The notes: generated by a model not told the origin, from the sequence alone. Counted from the stretch's first letter, positions 1 through 11,138 are shown. The stretch is 64,000 bases of DNA from Colocasia esculenta (GCA_014218235.1 JACBKR010000791.1:1-64000); one strand, 5' to 3'. Translations and numbers: made by a program.

Positions 1-120
1 CAGCCCATCCCAGCCGGACCGTAGCTCGCTCTGCAAAACAACCAAAAAAAAACCAAGGATCAGCAAAAAATCAATGAATAACATTCTGTTCAGATTGCGA
101 CAGGCACCCAGTTGCCTTCT

Positions 121-247
121 GAAGGCGAGACACGAGGGAGTTGCATTCTGGTCCCTTGAACGGGACGTATCGACTCGTCGCCTTCTGAACGCGACACCTA
201 GGGTGTCACGTTCACCCTGGTAATGCAATAGCCAAGCTGTCACGTTC
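121..247. repeat. El3 paired-arm array, internal copy 1
   Basis: There are four pairs of about 9 bp arms in inverted orientation. Examples are GAACGGGAC at 158 with GTCGCCTTC at 177, and GAACGCGAC at 187 with GTCACGTTC at 205. Start-to-start distances are 18-19 bp. The two outer pairs (121/140 and 220/239) are degenerate. It sits downstream of the antisense exon at 377-559. Confidence 0.7.
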
Positions 248-376
248 ACAGGGTGACCGAAAATGGCAAATGCCCATTTTCCGGCCATTTCACCTTGGCC
301 CAAAGGCCCTACAGAGGCGTTTGGCACCTTCATCCTCCATCCACACACATGAGGGGGCTAGGGTTTGACCACCTAC

Positions 377-559
377 CTTCTTGGGGCTGACGTCCTCATC
401 CTCTCCCAGGGCCTCCATAAGATCCGCCTCCATGGGGATGGCCGGAGCCACCGTGGACAGACCCTCATCCGTTTTCCACCGGCGAATCCCCCTTTTGGAC
501 CCCCTCTTGCGTTTCCCCAGACCACCATTGCCTCTGTGGTCACCGTCACCGCCCTCCAT
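377..559 (-). pseudogene. Antisense ORF first exon in El3
   Basis: The frame opens at ATG 559 and runs 61 codons to a canonical donor, AAG|GTAGGT, at 376-375 in phase 0. The peptide starts MEGGDGDHRGNGG, has a basic stretch (GKRKRGSKRGIRRW) and an acidic end (EALGEDEDVSPKK). The coding frame continues into the apparent intron to a stop near 290. A long pyrimidine-rich leader precedes it (560-760 on this strand), and an El3 paired-arm array lies further upstream at 775-897. The product is not recognised. The basic-then-acidic composition would suit a nuclear protein, but that is only a guess. The downstream exons would lie left of the window. It may be an accessory antisense gene of a Tat-type element. 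Confidence 0.35.
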
Positions 560-774
560 TGCTTGTTACCCTGGGGTAGGGGAAGAGGGGAGAGGAAGAA
601 GAGGAAGAGAAGAGAGAGAGAGAAGAGAACGAGAGTCGCCGAAGGTCGACGACCGAAGATCATCGGAGGAGGGCGCTCGATCGCCGGATGAAAGAAGAAG
701 CAAGAGAAGGAAGCGGAGAAGAGGGAAAGGAGAAGAGGGCGAGGGCTTTGGAATTAGAACCGCCTCGGTCCTGT

Positions 775-897
775 CGTCGCGACAAAAAGCCTGTCCCGTT
801 CTATTCAGGTAGAGACAGGGACCTTGTCGCGTTCATCTAAAAGGTCGCGACCGTTGACCTATCACTTCTAGCTCGCGACGCCTAGGCCGTCGCCTTC
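775..897. repeat. El3 paired-arm array, internal copy 2
   Basis: There are four pairs with start-to-start distances of 17-18 bp: 775/793, 808/826 (GTCGCGTTC), 843/860 and 871/889 (GTCGCCTTC). The words are those of the El3 LTR. The array lies just upstream of the antisense exon at 377-559, so it could be part of its promoter. Confidence 0.7.
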
Positions 898-1028
898 ACA
901 GTCTGTGCACAGAATCATAAATTGAATTTCCATTACAAATCTCTAATGCTTACATCAAGTAAAAGGCTAAAAACCAAAATCACATCACTTCCTCACTCTC
1001 AAAAAAAAAAAAAACCTCAAAAATACAA

Positions 1029-2110
1029 TCATGTCTCTCTCTCTAGCTTACGGTCCCCGCATGGCTGTATCCCCTCGTACTCCTGGAGGTACGCCTGGTA
1101 CGTCTCGCGCTCCTCATGCAGCGTAGGCGGTAGGGCATGGGCGGCACAAGCACGCCATATTGCCAAGGCACTCTGCACAACTTGCTCGTCCTCTGGGTCT
1201 CCCAAACGTCTCTTCTTTATAGGAGGCAGGTGAGACAGCTGGAGTAGCTTTGTCCTCGGCTTCCCAATCTGAAGATAACATCTTTGTGGGTTGTAGAGCA
1301 CCATCGCCATGTTTCCCACAAGCTGTAGGTCCAATCCACGCCCAAGGGGAAGCCGGACTTCCACTTTACGTAGCGCCGCTATGCCTAAGGCGAAATGCTA
1401 TACCGGAAGCGTGTTGAAGTAGTGGCGCCATGCACTCTGTGTTTTTTCTTGTCCGTCGTCCTGCAAATAACCCTCGGGGAATTTGGTCGCCCCGCCAATG
1501 AAGCACAGTGGATGGCACCCAAAGATCCCGCTCTCGGTAGTGGGATTTTCCACGGGTTTGAATTTTATCCTCACTCCCAACTAGCACTCCAGGAGAATCA
1601 TAGAGCCGTAGAGTGGGCCCCCTGTAGATGCCGAGGTTAGACCCGCATAGAGGTAGGCTAGCACTGCATGGGAGAGAGAAAGTCCTCGCCATACCCCACT
1701 AATGGCACTCAAGCTCGCGTAGTCTATGAGGTGATCTCCGGACGGGAAAAGTACTACCCCGCACAAGCATATAGCCACAGCTTTGGCTATCTCCCGGTGA
1801 TTCCCACACTTGTTCTTGCAGTGAGATGTTACCCACTTAGACAACGGGACTAGGTGAATGTATTGAGGGCTAATCATGGTATATAGATTCGTCGGGATCC
1901 ATCGAACTCATGAGGATAAGCTTTGGGTTTATAGGCTTGACGGTATAACAAATTTTCTGCTCGTCCCTCCGTTTGGTCTTGGGTAAAGCCATGAATGCCT
2001 CGACCTCCTCAAGAAAGACGGTCGCCTAAAATTTTGGGAAAAGGAAATTATCGATCTATGGGTGCCAAAGCTCGATTAGGGTGGTGATGCTATGCCAATC
2101 AAATGATATT
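1029..2110 (-). pseudogene. Decayed antisense gene resembling plant mobile-domain/DUF7745-type proteins
   Basis: Fragments of one protein can be followed on the minus strand through at least four frames. The order is FDWHSITTLIELWHP (about 2100), EEVEAFMALPKTKR (about 2000), AKAVAICLCGVVLFPSGDH...AVLAYLYAGL (1581-1790), ATKFPEGYLQDDGQ (about 1450) and a C-terminal part ending at 1029. The run of an aromatic/WH segment, an LEE-type helix, a hydrophobic LFP segment and an AYLY helix is the pattern I associate with the plant mobile-domain/DUF7745 proteins carried by plant transposable elements. That assignment is from memory and unsearched. It is broken by frameshifts and stops. It may be the downstream part of the spliced antisense unit starting near 51118. 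Confidence 0.4.
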
Positions 2111-4538
2111 TTGTGGTAGTTGTAGGCCGCTATCAACACACCCCCCAATCCCCACTCTCTCAAGAAACAGATAACATACATGGGTAAGGCTTTAATCATG
2201 GGTGCTATCCACGTAAGCTTAGACTATCGGCGGGAGCCGGGGAAGATGCGACGACCCTCTTTATACCGGTACGGTTATACCAACCCACCGCGGTATAGCG
2301 AACGTCATCACAGTGGGACATTTACCCAACAATGACATTCAGCTGAGATACACGTGAATATAAGAACAGAGTAGCGGAAGTAAAAGAACCACTGTCATCA
2401 TTCATTCATCATCCACATTAACATACATGATTGGATAACATTTAAAGAACTAAAAGTCCACATAATTCAAATTGCTGAAAATTAAATACATAATGTCCAC
2501 ACTTATACATTCTTCCATGACAAAGATAGTACAATGTTCAAATTACATACCATGAAAATCACAAAAGTCACAAGTACTCCAACAACACTCTAATCTCTGC
2601 GCTCGGAGTCGGTCTCCACGTCTCCTCCACTAGTGTCTCGACACCAACTACACCTGTACGCCGAAGCAAGTAGTGAGTCTAAAAGACTCTGCAAGTACTT
2701 CTACACATACCGCACATGCACATATCATAGTAGGTTCCACATACACATTCATAAGACACAACATGTAGCATGCTTGACATTAAATTTTCCAACCTATCAT
2801 GGTGAATCTACAATCAAACACATGGACTATGCTTTCAGAGATTTTGTAGAAATAAAATCACCTATCACATGCTTTCTATTCATTTCTCACATAAAAATCT
2901 ACCTTCAACCAACTAAGACATGAAGCCATTAACATACACTTCCGAACATGCATGAAAGGACACATACCTAACATGGAATCTACACATTCCTACGCATATA
3001 CATGACCATTTTTCATACATTAAGCTTGCTGTTTTGATGTTGTTAACACCTTACAATCTAACACATGAAAGCTACATTCTCATTTAAACCACAATGTGAA
3101 AGTAAACATACATGGAATGATTTACACATAAGTAAGGATTGTCCCTAGCATGGATTCTACGCATTGTACACACATAAGACATGATCGTAACCACATTTAT
3201 ATTGTTGTTCTAACATGATTTCAGATCCTCCTATCATGGATTTCAATCTCACATCCTCACATTTCGGTTTCACATTTTTACACAATTTCTTGTTCACATC
3301 TTTAACACATTACACATTGCACGTTTACACATTGTTCACACTACACAATTTGCACATGATCACAACCACATTCACATTTTTTTTTCACATGGACACATAC
3401 ACAATTACACATTCACATTTAGTGCCGTGACACATAGTCCAAACCACCAAAGGACACAACACATCACATCACATAGACGCCATCTAGGCAATACAATGGC
3501 GACTCCTGGACTGTGCAGACCGGAGAGAACAAGTCTCCACCCTAACCAGTGGTACTTGTCCACCTCCAGGATTTCCCCTAGGCCCTTAGGGTCACTACCA
3601 TTGAACCTTCTCAGGGGGACTTTTCCCTGATATGGTTCCACTGCCCTCTGCGGAAGCAGTGTCACATTTGGCACAAGTTACACATTACACATTTTTACCG
3701 ATTTTAACACATAGGTTTACACATGTTACTCTCATTTCATTCACTTTCTCACTCACATGCACACTTCTCTATTTTTCCTAACATGGCACTACAATTACAG
3801 AAATTTAGCACTCAGGAAATTTCACAAATCAGGTTGCTATATAAAAAATCAATCATTTTACAAAGGCATGCATTAGTTTCACATTTTTACATGGAAAATT
3901 CATATTGCATCATGTACTGGTCCAAATGACCAGAAAGTTTAACCACAAGCTAATTTCGGGCTTAGGATCCCACATGCAAAATTTCAGATTTTTCTGACTC
4001 AAAATGAAATTTCAGAAAATTAACCATCCATTCCACACTAATATTCATAACGCAATTTAACATGGAGTTAAACAAATCACAATTTTAATAGCTCACTGTC
4101 TGCACCCTAGCATGCATAGGGTCCAGAATTTGTTCCTGAATTTATCGAGCAACACGCAATTTACTGGAATTTAACATGACCTACGCATGATTTCTATTTT
4201 TCCCAAAACAGAATTCTTAAATAATCATACAAGCATGGGAAAAATGTCAGAAACTCAGAGCACAGATAGTAACATGCATACATGGTCTAACAAATTTGGA
4301 CAACAAACTTTGCCACTGATCGTTAGGATCATGGTGAATACACATGGCCATTCCTTTCGCATACACATTAGGTAAACAATTAAACCACCACCCACAAAAT
4401 AGATGTACATTCATTCTCCCATTCATCACATTAGCTAGTGTACATAGTATATAGAGTTATATTATATCCTCATCACAAAACACGTCGAAATTATTCATAT
4501 AGAAGGGCAGAACAGCTTGTTGTTCTCCTTAGATGAAC

Positions 4539-4628
4539 TTGGCGGCGGTCTCTGGCCGCTAATTAATGTCAGCGTCCATATCGTTGGACGCTAAGCATGA
4601 TCTTAGCGGCAAGTGATATTGTCGTTAA
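4539..4628. repeat. Gy1 paired-arm array downstream of TATA (3' LTR copy)
   Basis: There are three inverted pairs: TTGGCGGC (4539) / GCCGCTAA (4555), TCAGCGTCC (4569) / GGACGCTAA (4586) and TTAGCGGCA (4603) / TGTCGTTAA (4620). Start-to-start distances are 16-17 bp and the arms flank loops of about 8 bp. The counterpart in the 5' LTR lies at 36562-36655. Confidence 0.75.
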
Positions 4629-5054
4629 TGTCAGGTCTGTGCAAAACACAGACCCGAGCTCCAAAGATGGGGTGAACTTGGGGGTCTAGGACACGAGGGA
4701 AAATGTATAAAAATGGTAAAACCATCCTAGACACATACATGAACACTATGGGTAGGGTACTTGCCTTTTAGGTACACTCCAAAGGGATCAAAAGCTTGGT
4801 GAAGCTCTCCTAGGACTGTCCCAAGAAGCCACCAAAACACCACTCCTCCGGGTTCTTGGTCGATGCAGGTGCTAAGCCAGTGGTGGGGCCTTCTCCTTGT
4901 TTCCCTCTAGCCTCCATTTGCATAGAACGCCGGAGGAAGCCTTGGATCGCCGGATTGAAGCCTCCAAAGTTCAGTCCTTGCACAGTTTCGAGCTAGGGAT
5001 TTCTCTCCTCTTTGCAAAGAGTCAAGAGGGGTTTTTCTGGTGCAAAGGGAGTTT

Positions 5055-5061
5055 GTATATA
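5055..5061 (-). promoter_or_regulatory. Gy1 TATA box (3' LTR copy)
   Basis: TATATAC stands in CCTCTATATACAAAC on the minus strand, about 470 bp inside the LTR. The same box is at 37082-37088 in the 5' LTR, where it would drive the genomic transcript. Confidence 0.55.
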
Positions 5062-5189
5062 GAGGAAAGGAGCCTCCTCTCACGCAGGTCGGACAAGAGG
5101 GCCATCAGACCGTTGGAGACAGCTCCCCAATGGGTGAGCTAGCTTGCTCCCGGAATTCTGGGCTCTGCAACACATGCAGGTCAGAGAAG

Positions 5190-5281
5190 TTGGCGTCCAC
5201 ATCGCTGGACGCTGGACTTAGTATTGGCGTCCATGGGGTTGACGCCTACTCAACTCAAGCGTCCATTGATATTGACGCCAA
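5190..5281. repeat. Gy1 paired-arm array in U3 (3' LTR copy)
   Basis: There are three pairs: TTGGCGTCC (5190) / GGACGCTGG (5207), TTGGCGTCC (5224) / TGACGCCTA (5240) and CAAGCGTCC (5256) / TGACGCCAA (5273). Distances are 16-17 bp. The last pair is absent from the sister LTR, which lost about 36 bp between two TTGACGCC copies. Confidence 0.8.
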
Positions 5282-5529
5282 TCTGGCCTTCAGCCAGAAC
5301 TCTAAAACATGCAGAAACCATGCACATTTTACACTTATATACATGCCATATGTATACGTTATCATGTACACACTACCATCATACCATTCATACACTATTT
5401 ACATTTAGTTTATACACATGCATGCAATAGTATACTACTAGTACTTACGTAAATAGTTACATACGTACATACACAACATGAATTATTTACATGCAATACA
5501 ATAATGCAATAAAATTCGAGGGCCTTACA

Positions 5530-5541
5530 CCCTCTCCCCTT
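5530..5541 (-). other. Gy1 polypurine tract
   Basis: AAGGGGAGAGGG on the minus strand directly abuts the 3' LTR start TGTAAGG. This is the expected primer for plus-strand DNA synthesis. Confidence 0.9.
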
Positions 5542-5572
5542 AAAGAAACTCGTCCTCGAAGTTAGAACGACG

Positions 5573-5700
5573 CTACTCAAACAAAAGGGGATACTTTTTC
5601 TTCATCACATCCTCAAGCTCCCAAGTAGCCTCCTCTCGGGAGAAGTTCCGCCAGAGAACTTTCACCGACGCAATAGTCTTGTTCCGGAGATGCTGAACTT
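5573..5700 (-). pseudogene. Gy1 integrase C-terminal chromodomain
   Basis: On the minus strand, in a frame different from the preceding integrase ORF, the sequence reads VQHLRNKTIASVKVLWRN followed by EEATWELEDVMKKKYP and a TAG stop at 5573. The VKVLWRN...EATWE..D pattern is the plant chromovirus chromodomain, which in characterised relatives guides integration to particular chromatin. A one-base deletion near 5700 separates it from the integrase frame, which instead stops at 5662. The PPT follows 31 bp after the stop, so there is no room for a further ORF. Confidence 0.85.
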
Positions 5701-6990
5701 CCGGTCAATAGCTACTGGTTGCTCGACATACAACAGATCTGGCTGAATCTCCACTGGCTCATGACTAATCACATGAGATGGATCTCGGACATACTTCCTG
5801 AGCATAGATACGTGGAATACAGGGTGAACGCTAGCCAAAGCTGGGGGTAATGCTAGCTCATATGCCACGCTGCCCAAACGTCTGAGAATCTCATATGGGC
5901 CAATGAACCTAGGGCTCAACTTACTATGCTTGCCAAATCTGACAACACCTCGAGTAGGCGATATCTTCAAGAAGACATGATCGCCAACCTCGAACTCAAG
6001 ATCCTTCCTCCTGTTGTCGGCATAGCTCTTCTGCCTATCCTGAGCCGCAACAAGCCTCTTCCTGATAAGCTGGACCTTATCCGAAGTCTCCTGAACTAAC
6101 TCCGGACCGATCAGCTGCCTATCACCAGTCTCCTCCCACATAACGGAGATCTGCAGGCCTACCATACAACGCCTCAATGGAGCCATACCAATACTCGCAT
6201 GAAAGCTGTTGTTGTATGCGAACTCCACTAGAGGTAAATGACGCTCCCAATCATTCTTCCAATCCAGCACACATGCTCTCAACATATCCTCGAGTGTTTG
6301 GATAGTCCTTTTGGACTGTCCATAAGTCTGGGGATGAAACGCCGAACTGACTCTTCAGCTCCGAACCTAAGGCATCCTGAAGACCCTTCCACAACCTCGA
6401 AGTAAATCGGATCTCGATCCGAAATGAAAGACTTCGGCACACCATGCAATCTAATGATACTACTAACATACAATCTAGCTAAGCTCTCTACTGACTGCTT
6501 CTTCTTCATAGGCAAGAAATGAGCAATCTTCGAGAATCTATCTACACTACCCAAATTGAGTCATTGCCCCTTCTAGATCGAGGCAAACCCGAAACAAAGT
6601 CCATAGTGACAGCTTCCCACTTCCACACTAGGATGTCCATCCTTTGCATAAGGCCGGATGGTCACTGTCGCTCGGCCTTCAGTCGCTGACACACTAAACA
6701 CCTAGACACATAATCCGCTACATCCTTCTTCATGCCGGACCACCAAAATGATCTCTTCAAATCCTGATACATCTTCATGTTACCCGGATGAATAGAGAAT
6801 CGCGATCTATGAGCCTCTGCTAACACATGCTCACGGACATCTACTAAATCGGGGACACAAACACGTGCTGAAATCTAATCACACCGTCCTCATCACGAGC
6901 AATGCCCGCCTTGCCCACTAACTCTAAGAGTCTAGGGTCGGCTCCCTGTTGCTCGATCACCTCATCCAAAACTGAGGACCTAAGAGATAA
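5662..6990 (-). pseudogene. Gy1 integrase
   Basis: Integrase inserts the cDNA into host DNA. The core is visible in pieces. GSVDRFSKIAHFLPMKK (about 6550) carries the first-Asp region and HGVPKSFISDRDPIYF (about 6430) the second Asp. FAYNNSFHASIGMAP (about 6220) lies just past the catalytic Glu, and the GPYEILRRLG region (about 5900) opens the GPY/F module typical of chromoviruses. Frameshifts near 6250-6470 and 6550 break the core, and the zinc-binding N-terminus around 6700-6760 is degraded. The product would act in the nucleus with the chromodomain that follows. Confidence 0.85.
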
Positions 6991-7031
6991 CTGAGCTACA
7001 AAAGACTGACATAGCGATGGCTCTAACTCAG

Positions 7032-7500
7032 TCACGCGCAAGCCGCATCCTTCAACACCTTCCAGTCCTGCTGGAGAGATGGCCTCTTTCTACTCAGTGC
7101 ATCCGCCACAACATTCGCCTTTCCAGGGTGATACTGAAGGTCGAAGTCATAGTCCTTCAAGAACTCAATCCATCTCCTCTGCCTCAAGTTTAATTCCTTT
7201 TGGGAGAAAAGATACTCTAAGCTCTTGTGGTCGGTAAACACCTCAAATCTGACACCATAAAGATAGTGCCTCCAGATCTTTAGTGCATGAACCACTGCTG
7301 CGAGCTCCAAGTCATGAGTCATAGTTCCTTCCTCTCATGCTCCTCCAACTGACGAGAAGCATAAGCCACTACCCTTTCCTGCTGTATTAGTACACAGCCT
7401 AACTCAATCCGAGACGCATCCGTGTAGATAGCAAAGCCCTCTACACCGCTCGGTAAGACTAACACCAAGGCTGTCATGAGCTTAGTCTACAATAATTGAA
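7032..7500 (-). pseudogene. Gy1 RNase H domain
   Basis: The open part spans 7032-7322. Motifs are ELAAVVHALKIWRHYLYG, FTDHKSLEYLFSQKELN with the catalytic-region Asp, RQRRWIEFLKDYDF and YHPGKANVVADALSRK, which is the usual end of the gypsy RNase H and its linker to integrase. The upstream part (7322-7500, including the first Asp region) is out of frame. RNase H removes the RNA strand after reverse transcription. Confidence 0.88.
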
Positions 7501-8400
7501 AACTACTCTCACACTTCTCAGACCAAACAAACTTCACTCCCTTTCTGGTAAGCTGAGTCAAAGGGGCGGCGATGGATGAAAATCCCTCAATAAATCGCCG
7601 ATAGTAACCAGCTAAACCAATAAAACTACGAATCTCCGAAGGGGTCTTGGAACACCCATCCATAACTGCCTGAACCTTTGCTGGATCCACTACAACACCA
7701 GCACCGGAGATAACATGCCCGAGGAAATGAACCTCGCGCAACCAAAAATCGCACTTGCTGAACTTAGCGTACAGCTTGTGCTCACGAAGAACTCTAACAC
7801 TAACCTTAAATGCTGACGGTGCGTGGCCTCATCCGGAGAGTAAACCAGCACATCATCAATAAACACCACGACAAAGCTATCTAGATAAGGCATAAACACC
7901 CTGTTCATGAGATCCATGAACGCTGCAGGGGCATTGGTCAATCCGAAAGGAAGGACCAAAAACTCATAATGTCCATAACGGGTTCTAAACGCCGTCTTGG
8001 ACACATCCTCACTCCGAATCCTCAACTGATGATAACCAGATCAAAATCAATCTTAGAAAAGACTGATGCCTCCCGCAACTGATCAAACAAATCATCAATA
8101 TGAGGTAAGGGATACCTGTTCTTCACAGTCACTTGGTTAGCTTCCTGTAGTCAATGCATAACCTAAGTGACCCGTCTTTCTTCTTGACGAACAATACAGG
8201 TGCGCCCCAAGGGGAAACACTAGGGCGAATAAATCCCTTATCAAGCAACTCTTGCAATTTCCTCCTCAACTCGGCTAACTCCGTAGGTGCCATCCGATAT
8301 GGAGCCTTCGAGATAGGAGAGGTGCCCGGTAGCAACTCTATGGTAAACTCTATCTCTCTATCCGGTGGCAAACCAGACAAATCATCAGGAAAACCATCTG
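7500..8400 (-). pseudogene. Gy1 reverse transcriptase
   Basis: Conserved blocks appear in order: GAPVLFVKKKDGSLRLCIDYRKL (8135-8205), TAFRTRYGHYEFLVLPFGLTNAPAAF (about 7900-7990), the catalytic FIDD (7852-7863) and HFLGHVIS/AGYYRRFIEGFS (7600-7740). Stops or frameshifts lie near 8128, 8025 and 7745-7690. The block order and FIDDVLVYS are diagnostic for Ty3/gypsy RT. Confidence 0.93.
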
Positions 8401-8407
8401 GAAAATC

Positions 8408-8990
8408 CTACACTACCTCAATCTCTGCAAGAGTAGGTGACTCATCAGCCTCTGGCACTAGTACTATGCTGGAAAGAGAAGCGTCACAACCCTTGTTCAC
8501 CATGCGCATCGCCTTCATGGCAGAGATGACTAACTTTCCCGCCAAGTTCCTTGGCAAGGGATGAGAGAACTTGTCCTCACCAGGAATGTGGAAAACAATT
8601 CTCTTCCGGCGACAATCCACTAATGCATAGTGCTCCTCTAGCCCCAGACCAAGAATAGCATCATAGTCCTTCATCTTTAGCAAGAAGAAACACCCATCTA
8701 GGACTCTATCCTCAATGCACACAGGTAGCGACGAAATGCACTTCCTAGTCGATACCGTACCCGCAGGGGTGTACATAGACAAAGAGACCTATAAATCCTC
8801 ATACTCTATACCTGACTCTAGGGCTAACTGCCTAGCGAACCGCTCGGAAATGAACGAGTGAGTAGCACCCGTGTCAAACAAAACCCGAGCGTGCACACGT
8901 AAAAGTAAAACCGTACCTTCGGTGACATGCTCCGCCTGCTCGGCGTCCTCACGAGCTAAAGCAAACACTCGAGATGGGGCTCGAGGCCTT
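8408..8990 (-). pseudogene. Gy1 aspartic protease
   Basis: The active-site motif VLFDTGATHSFIS lies at about 8845-8885. The frame runs to a stop near 8789. After a break the domain continues with DYDAILGLGLEEHYALVDCRRKRIVF, the conserved second half (the D.ILG.. motif), to a stop at 8408 just before the RT frame. The enzyme would cut the Gag-Pol polyprotein in the virus-like particle. Confidence 0.88.
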
Positions 8991-9887
8991 CCTGGTCTTC
9001 CTGTAGCTGGCACTGCTGCCGCTACTGCTAGGGCTGGCGCTCCACGCTGGACTCCCAGCTGAAGTCTTGGGCAATCTTTGATCTTGTGGTCGCTGCTTCC
9101 GCACTTCAAGCACTTGCCCGTAATCATCCAACACTCGGTACCACCATATGTCTTCCCACAGTGGGGACACTCTTTCTTCACACCAGGGGAACGTACAGAA
9201 GGTACCTGAGAACTGCCGACTGCCACGGATCGCTGCGGTGTCTGGTACACTACTTTCTTCTTGTCTTGCCGTTGGAAAGTCACTGCTGGCCTCTTCTGCG
9301 AAGCTTTCTTTTCTTCCAGGTATTGCTCCATCTCTCCCTCCTGCCTACAAGCAGCACTGAGGGCCTCGTCCAACGTGTGGTGGTCAAATGCCACAAGCGT
9401 CGTCCGCAGGGATGGCTTGAGTCCCATCACGAACTTCTTTGTCTTCCTGCGCGTCTGCCATGATATGAGGTGCATATTTAGAGAGTTCAGAAAATCTTGC
9501 CTCATATTCCAGCACAGTCATGGAGCCTTGAGCCAAAGATAGGAATTCCTGCTCCATCCAATCTTGCACATGCTCGGGGACGAACCCCAAAAAGAGCCTC
9601 ACGAACTCGTCCCAAGCGACGTCGATAGCTCCGTCCTAAAACCGGGTACGCAGCAATGAAGCCCACCATACATCAGCTCTTTCCTGCAGTATACGCTCAT
9701 AAGCACCATCTAAACAAATCTAGCTTAACAAACATACAAGCATATAACTAAAGCATACCTGTAGCATGTAGGTGGCCAATGTAACCTTATCATTATCTGC
9801 ACACCTGATGGCTCGGAAGATATTTTCTATCTCCCTCATCCAGCTTTCAGCCAACAAAGGATCGCTCTCCCCCTTAAAAGCGGGTGG
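8991..9887 (-). pseudogene. Gy1 gag, 3' part with zinc knuckle
   Basis: The sequence follows the Gy2 insertion point at 9887. FKGESDPLLAESWMREIENIF and ATYMLQ form the start of the retrotransposon gag domain. After an intron (9684-9758) come RADVWWASLL, one in-frame TAG, WDEFVRLFLGFVPEHV, a frameshift near 9430, and the zinc knuckle CLKCGSSDHKIKDC (CX2CX4HX4C, 9071-9112). A preceding CPHCG motif hints at a second degenerate knuckle. Gag forms the particle and binds RNA. The N-terminal part is at 33707-34068, on the other side of the nested insertion. Confidence 0.88.
9684..9758 (-). other. Predicted intron 2 in Gy1 gag
   Basis: The donor reads CTACAG|GTATGC (GT at 9758-9757) and the acceptor ATACTGCAG|GAAAG (AG at 9685-9684), a 75 bp interval. 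The exons join in phase 0 between the ATYMLQ and ERADVWW segments, which are contiguous in other gypsy Gags. Read unspliced, the frame meets a stop within the interval. Confidence 0.7.
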
Positions 9888-10258
9888 TGTAGACACCCGT
9901 TTTCGGCTTATAAGTTGAGCACATTTCTTGTCCATATCATTGATGTCCCAAATTGATCATCACCTTGGAGTCCTTCTCTGGCCCATCATGAGCCATTCAC
10001 CCTCAATGTCAAGCCCATTCTCAAGCCCATGGCCAAACACCACTTGAAATATCAAAACTGTGCAATCTGCCCAATCTTTTGAACATGTCTTCACTTTGAG
10101 AGCTCATAACGTCCTCATTTCTAATCCAAATTTGGAATACCATACTATCATTTATAGCCCTCGGAGTCTAGAATCCAACGCAACAAACGGCGCATCATTC
10201 CGATATCTGTGGAGAGAGTTATGGCCCTTTTGTGGGACCTGCACGCACTGCCCCTAGT

Positions 10259-10313
10259 GACGCGACCTGCTGCATCGACGCGATCAGAACGCAGCCCCAC
10301 GATCCGACGCGAC
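10259..10313. repeat. Gy2 paired-arm array, U3
   Basis: ACGCG/ACGCA cores start at 10260, 10278, 10289 and 10307: two pairs, each exactly 18 bp apart. The typical word is GACGCGAC, mostly in direct orientation. The 3' LTR has the same at 32366, 32384, 32395 and 32413. Confidence 0.75.
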
Positions 10314-11130
10314 AGCGCCATGCACGTAACACGTTTTTACGTGATTTTCGGCCTCTCTCTCCATCCTAGAGCCTATCTAAAGTCCCTATGAGTTGGATTA
10401 CGACCCAAACCTCCTATCCTCATCCCTAGGGAGCCCACAAGCCCATCCAAACTCTAGATAGACTCTTAAACTCTCCCACAACTTGGACTCTCTCTCTAAC
10501 TCGGGATTGGACTCTATCTCTCACTTGAACATATCCTAGGACTCTGTAAGGGATAGAGGAAGGCTACCACCATGAGGAGAGGTCCCTGGAGGGTCTAATC
10601 ACGAGGTCCCATCGTCCCCAAGGCAGAGGAGGAGCTGTTCTTCCGTTTTCCTTCTTTCTCTCTCCTCTTTCTCTCTCATATCGCCTCCAGAACCAGCAGT
10701 ACTTGCACGGCTTGTGGAGATCGAACCAGGCCAGATCTCTTCGAGGATTCTTTATCAAAGATTTCCCCACAGAGCCCTCTTCAACCTCGAAGTGGAATCA
10801 CGTTGATTGGTGGCTTGTACGAAAAGTTACAGCAAATTATTCTTCACTTTCTCTCTCATATCGAGATCTGCACATGCGGGATTATCGTCTCCACAGCCCA
10901 AACCAGGCCAGATCTCTTCAAGATGTCTTCATGAGAGTTGTTCAAGACGTCCTCCTCTACGACCTCTAACTGGAATCACATCAAACGGGACAGTATCTGT
11001 TTAGTTTTGAATTTTACTTTCTTTTCTATGTTTTGCACATGAATACATTCTAGTTAGGGTTCTTCCCTCTCCTCTTCCATGATTTCTCCCCATGCATAAT
11101 CCTCCCCACGTTTTCCTACTACCCAAGGGG

Positions 11131-11138
11131 TTTAAAAA
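11131..11138 (+). promoter_or_regulatory. Gy2 TATA-like box
   Basis: TTTAAAAA follows ACCCAAGGGG and precedes ACCACCCCCC. The same context recurs in the 3' LTR (ATTAAAAA at 33235) and in the El3 LTR (GGGGTTAAAAACCCACCCC near 53490), which suggests a conserved core promoter. Confidence 0.45.

Larger units (their letters stand above)
2247..5529 (-). repeat. Gy1 3' LTR
   Basis: This 3283 bp LTR begins TGTAAGGCCC on the minus strand at 5529 and ends ...GTCGTCGCA at 2247; the sister LTR at 34260-37524 ends with GTCATCACA. U3 covers 5529 to the TATA box at 5061-5055, and the rest is R/U5. The R/U5 part between about 2900 and 3760 is very rich in CACAT/ACACAT-type words, giving a degenerate tandem look. 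Paired-arm arrays occur in U3 (5190-5281) and downstream of the TATA box (4539-4628). The ORFs scattered through it are non-coding shadows. Confidence 0.93.

Noticed and set aside
646..655. GTCGAC site at 649 as part of the Sirevirus array
   Set aside because: A single site without a partner 20-22 bp away in a GA-rich leader; likely chance.
3215..3430. CACAT-rich stretch as a satellite
   Set aside because: It is within the Gy1 LTR, degenerate, and present once per LTR.
8871..9542. Plus-strand ORFs over Gy1 gag/protease
   Set aside because: They mirror the well-recognised minus-strand zinc knuckle and protease and have no motif of their own.
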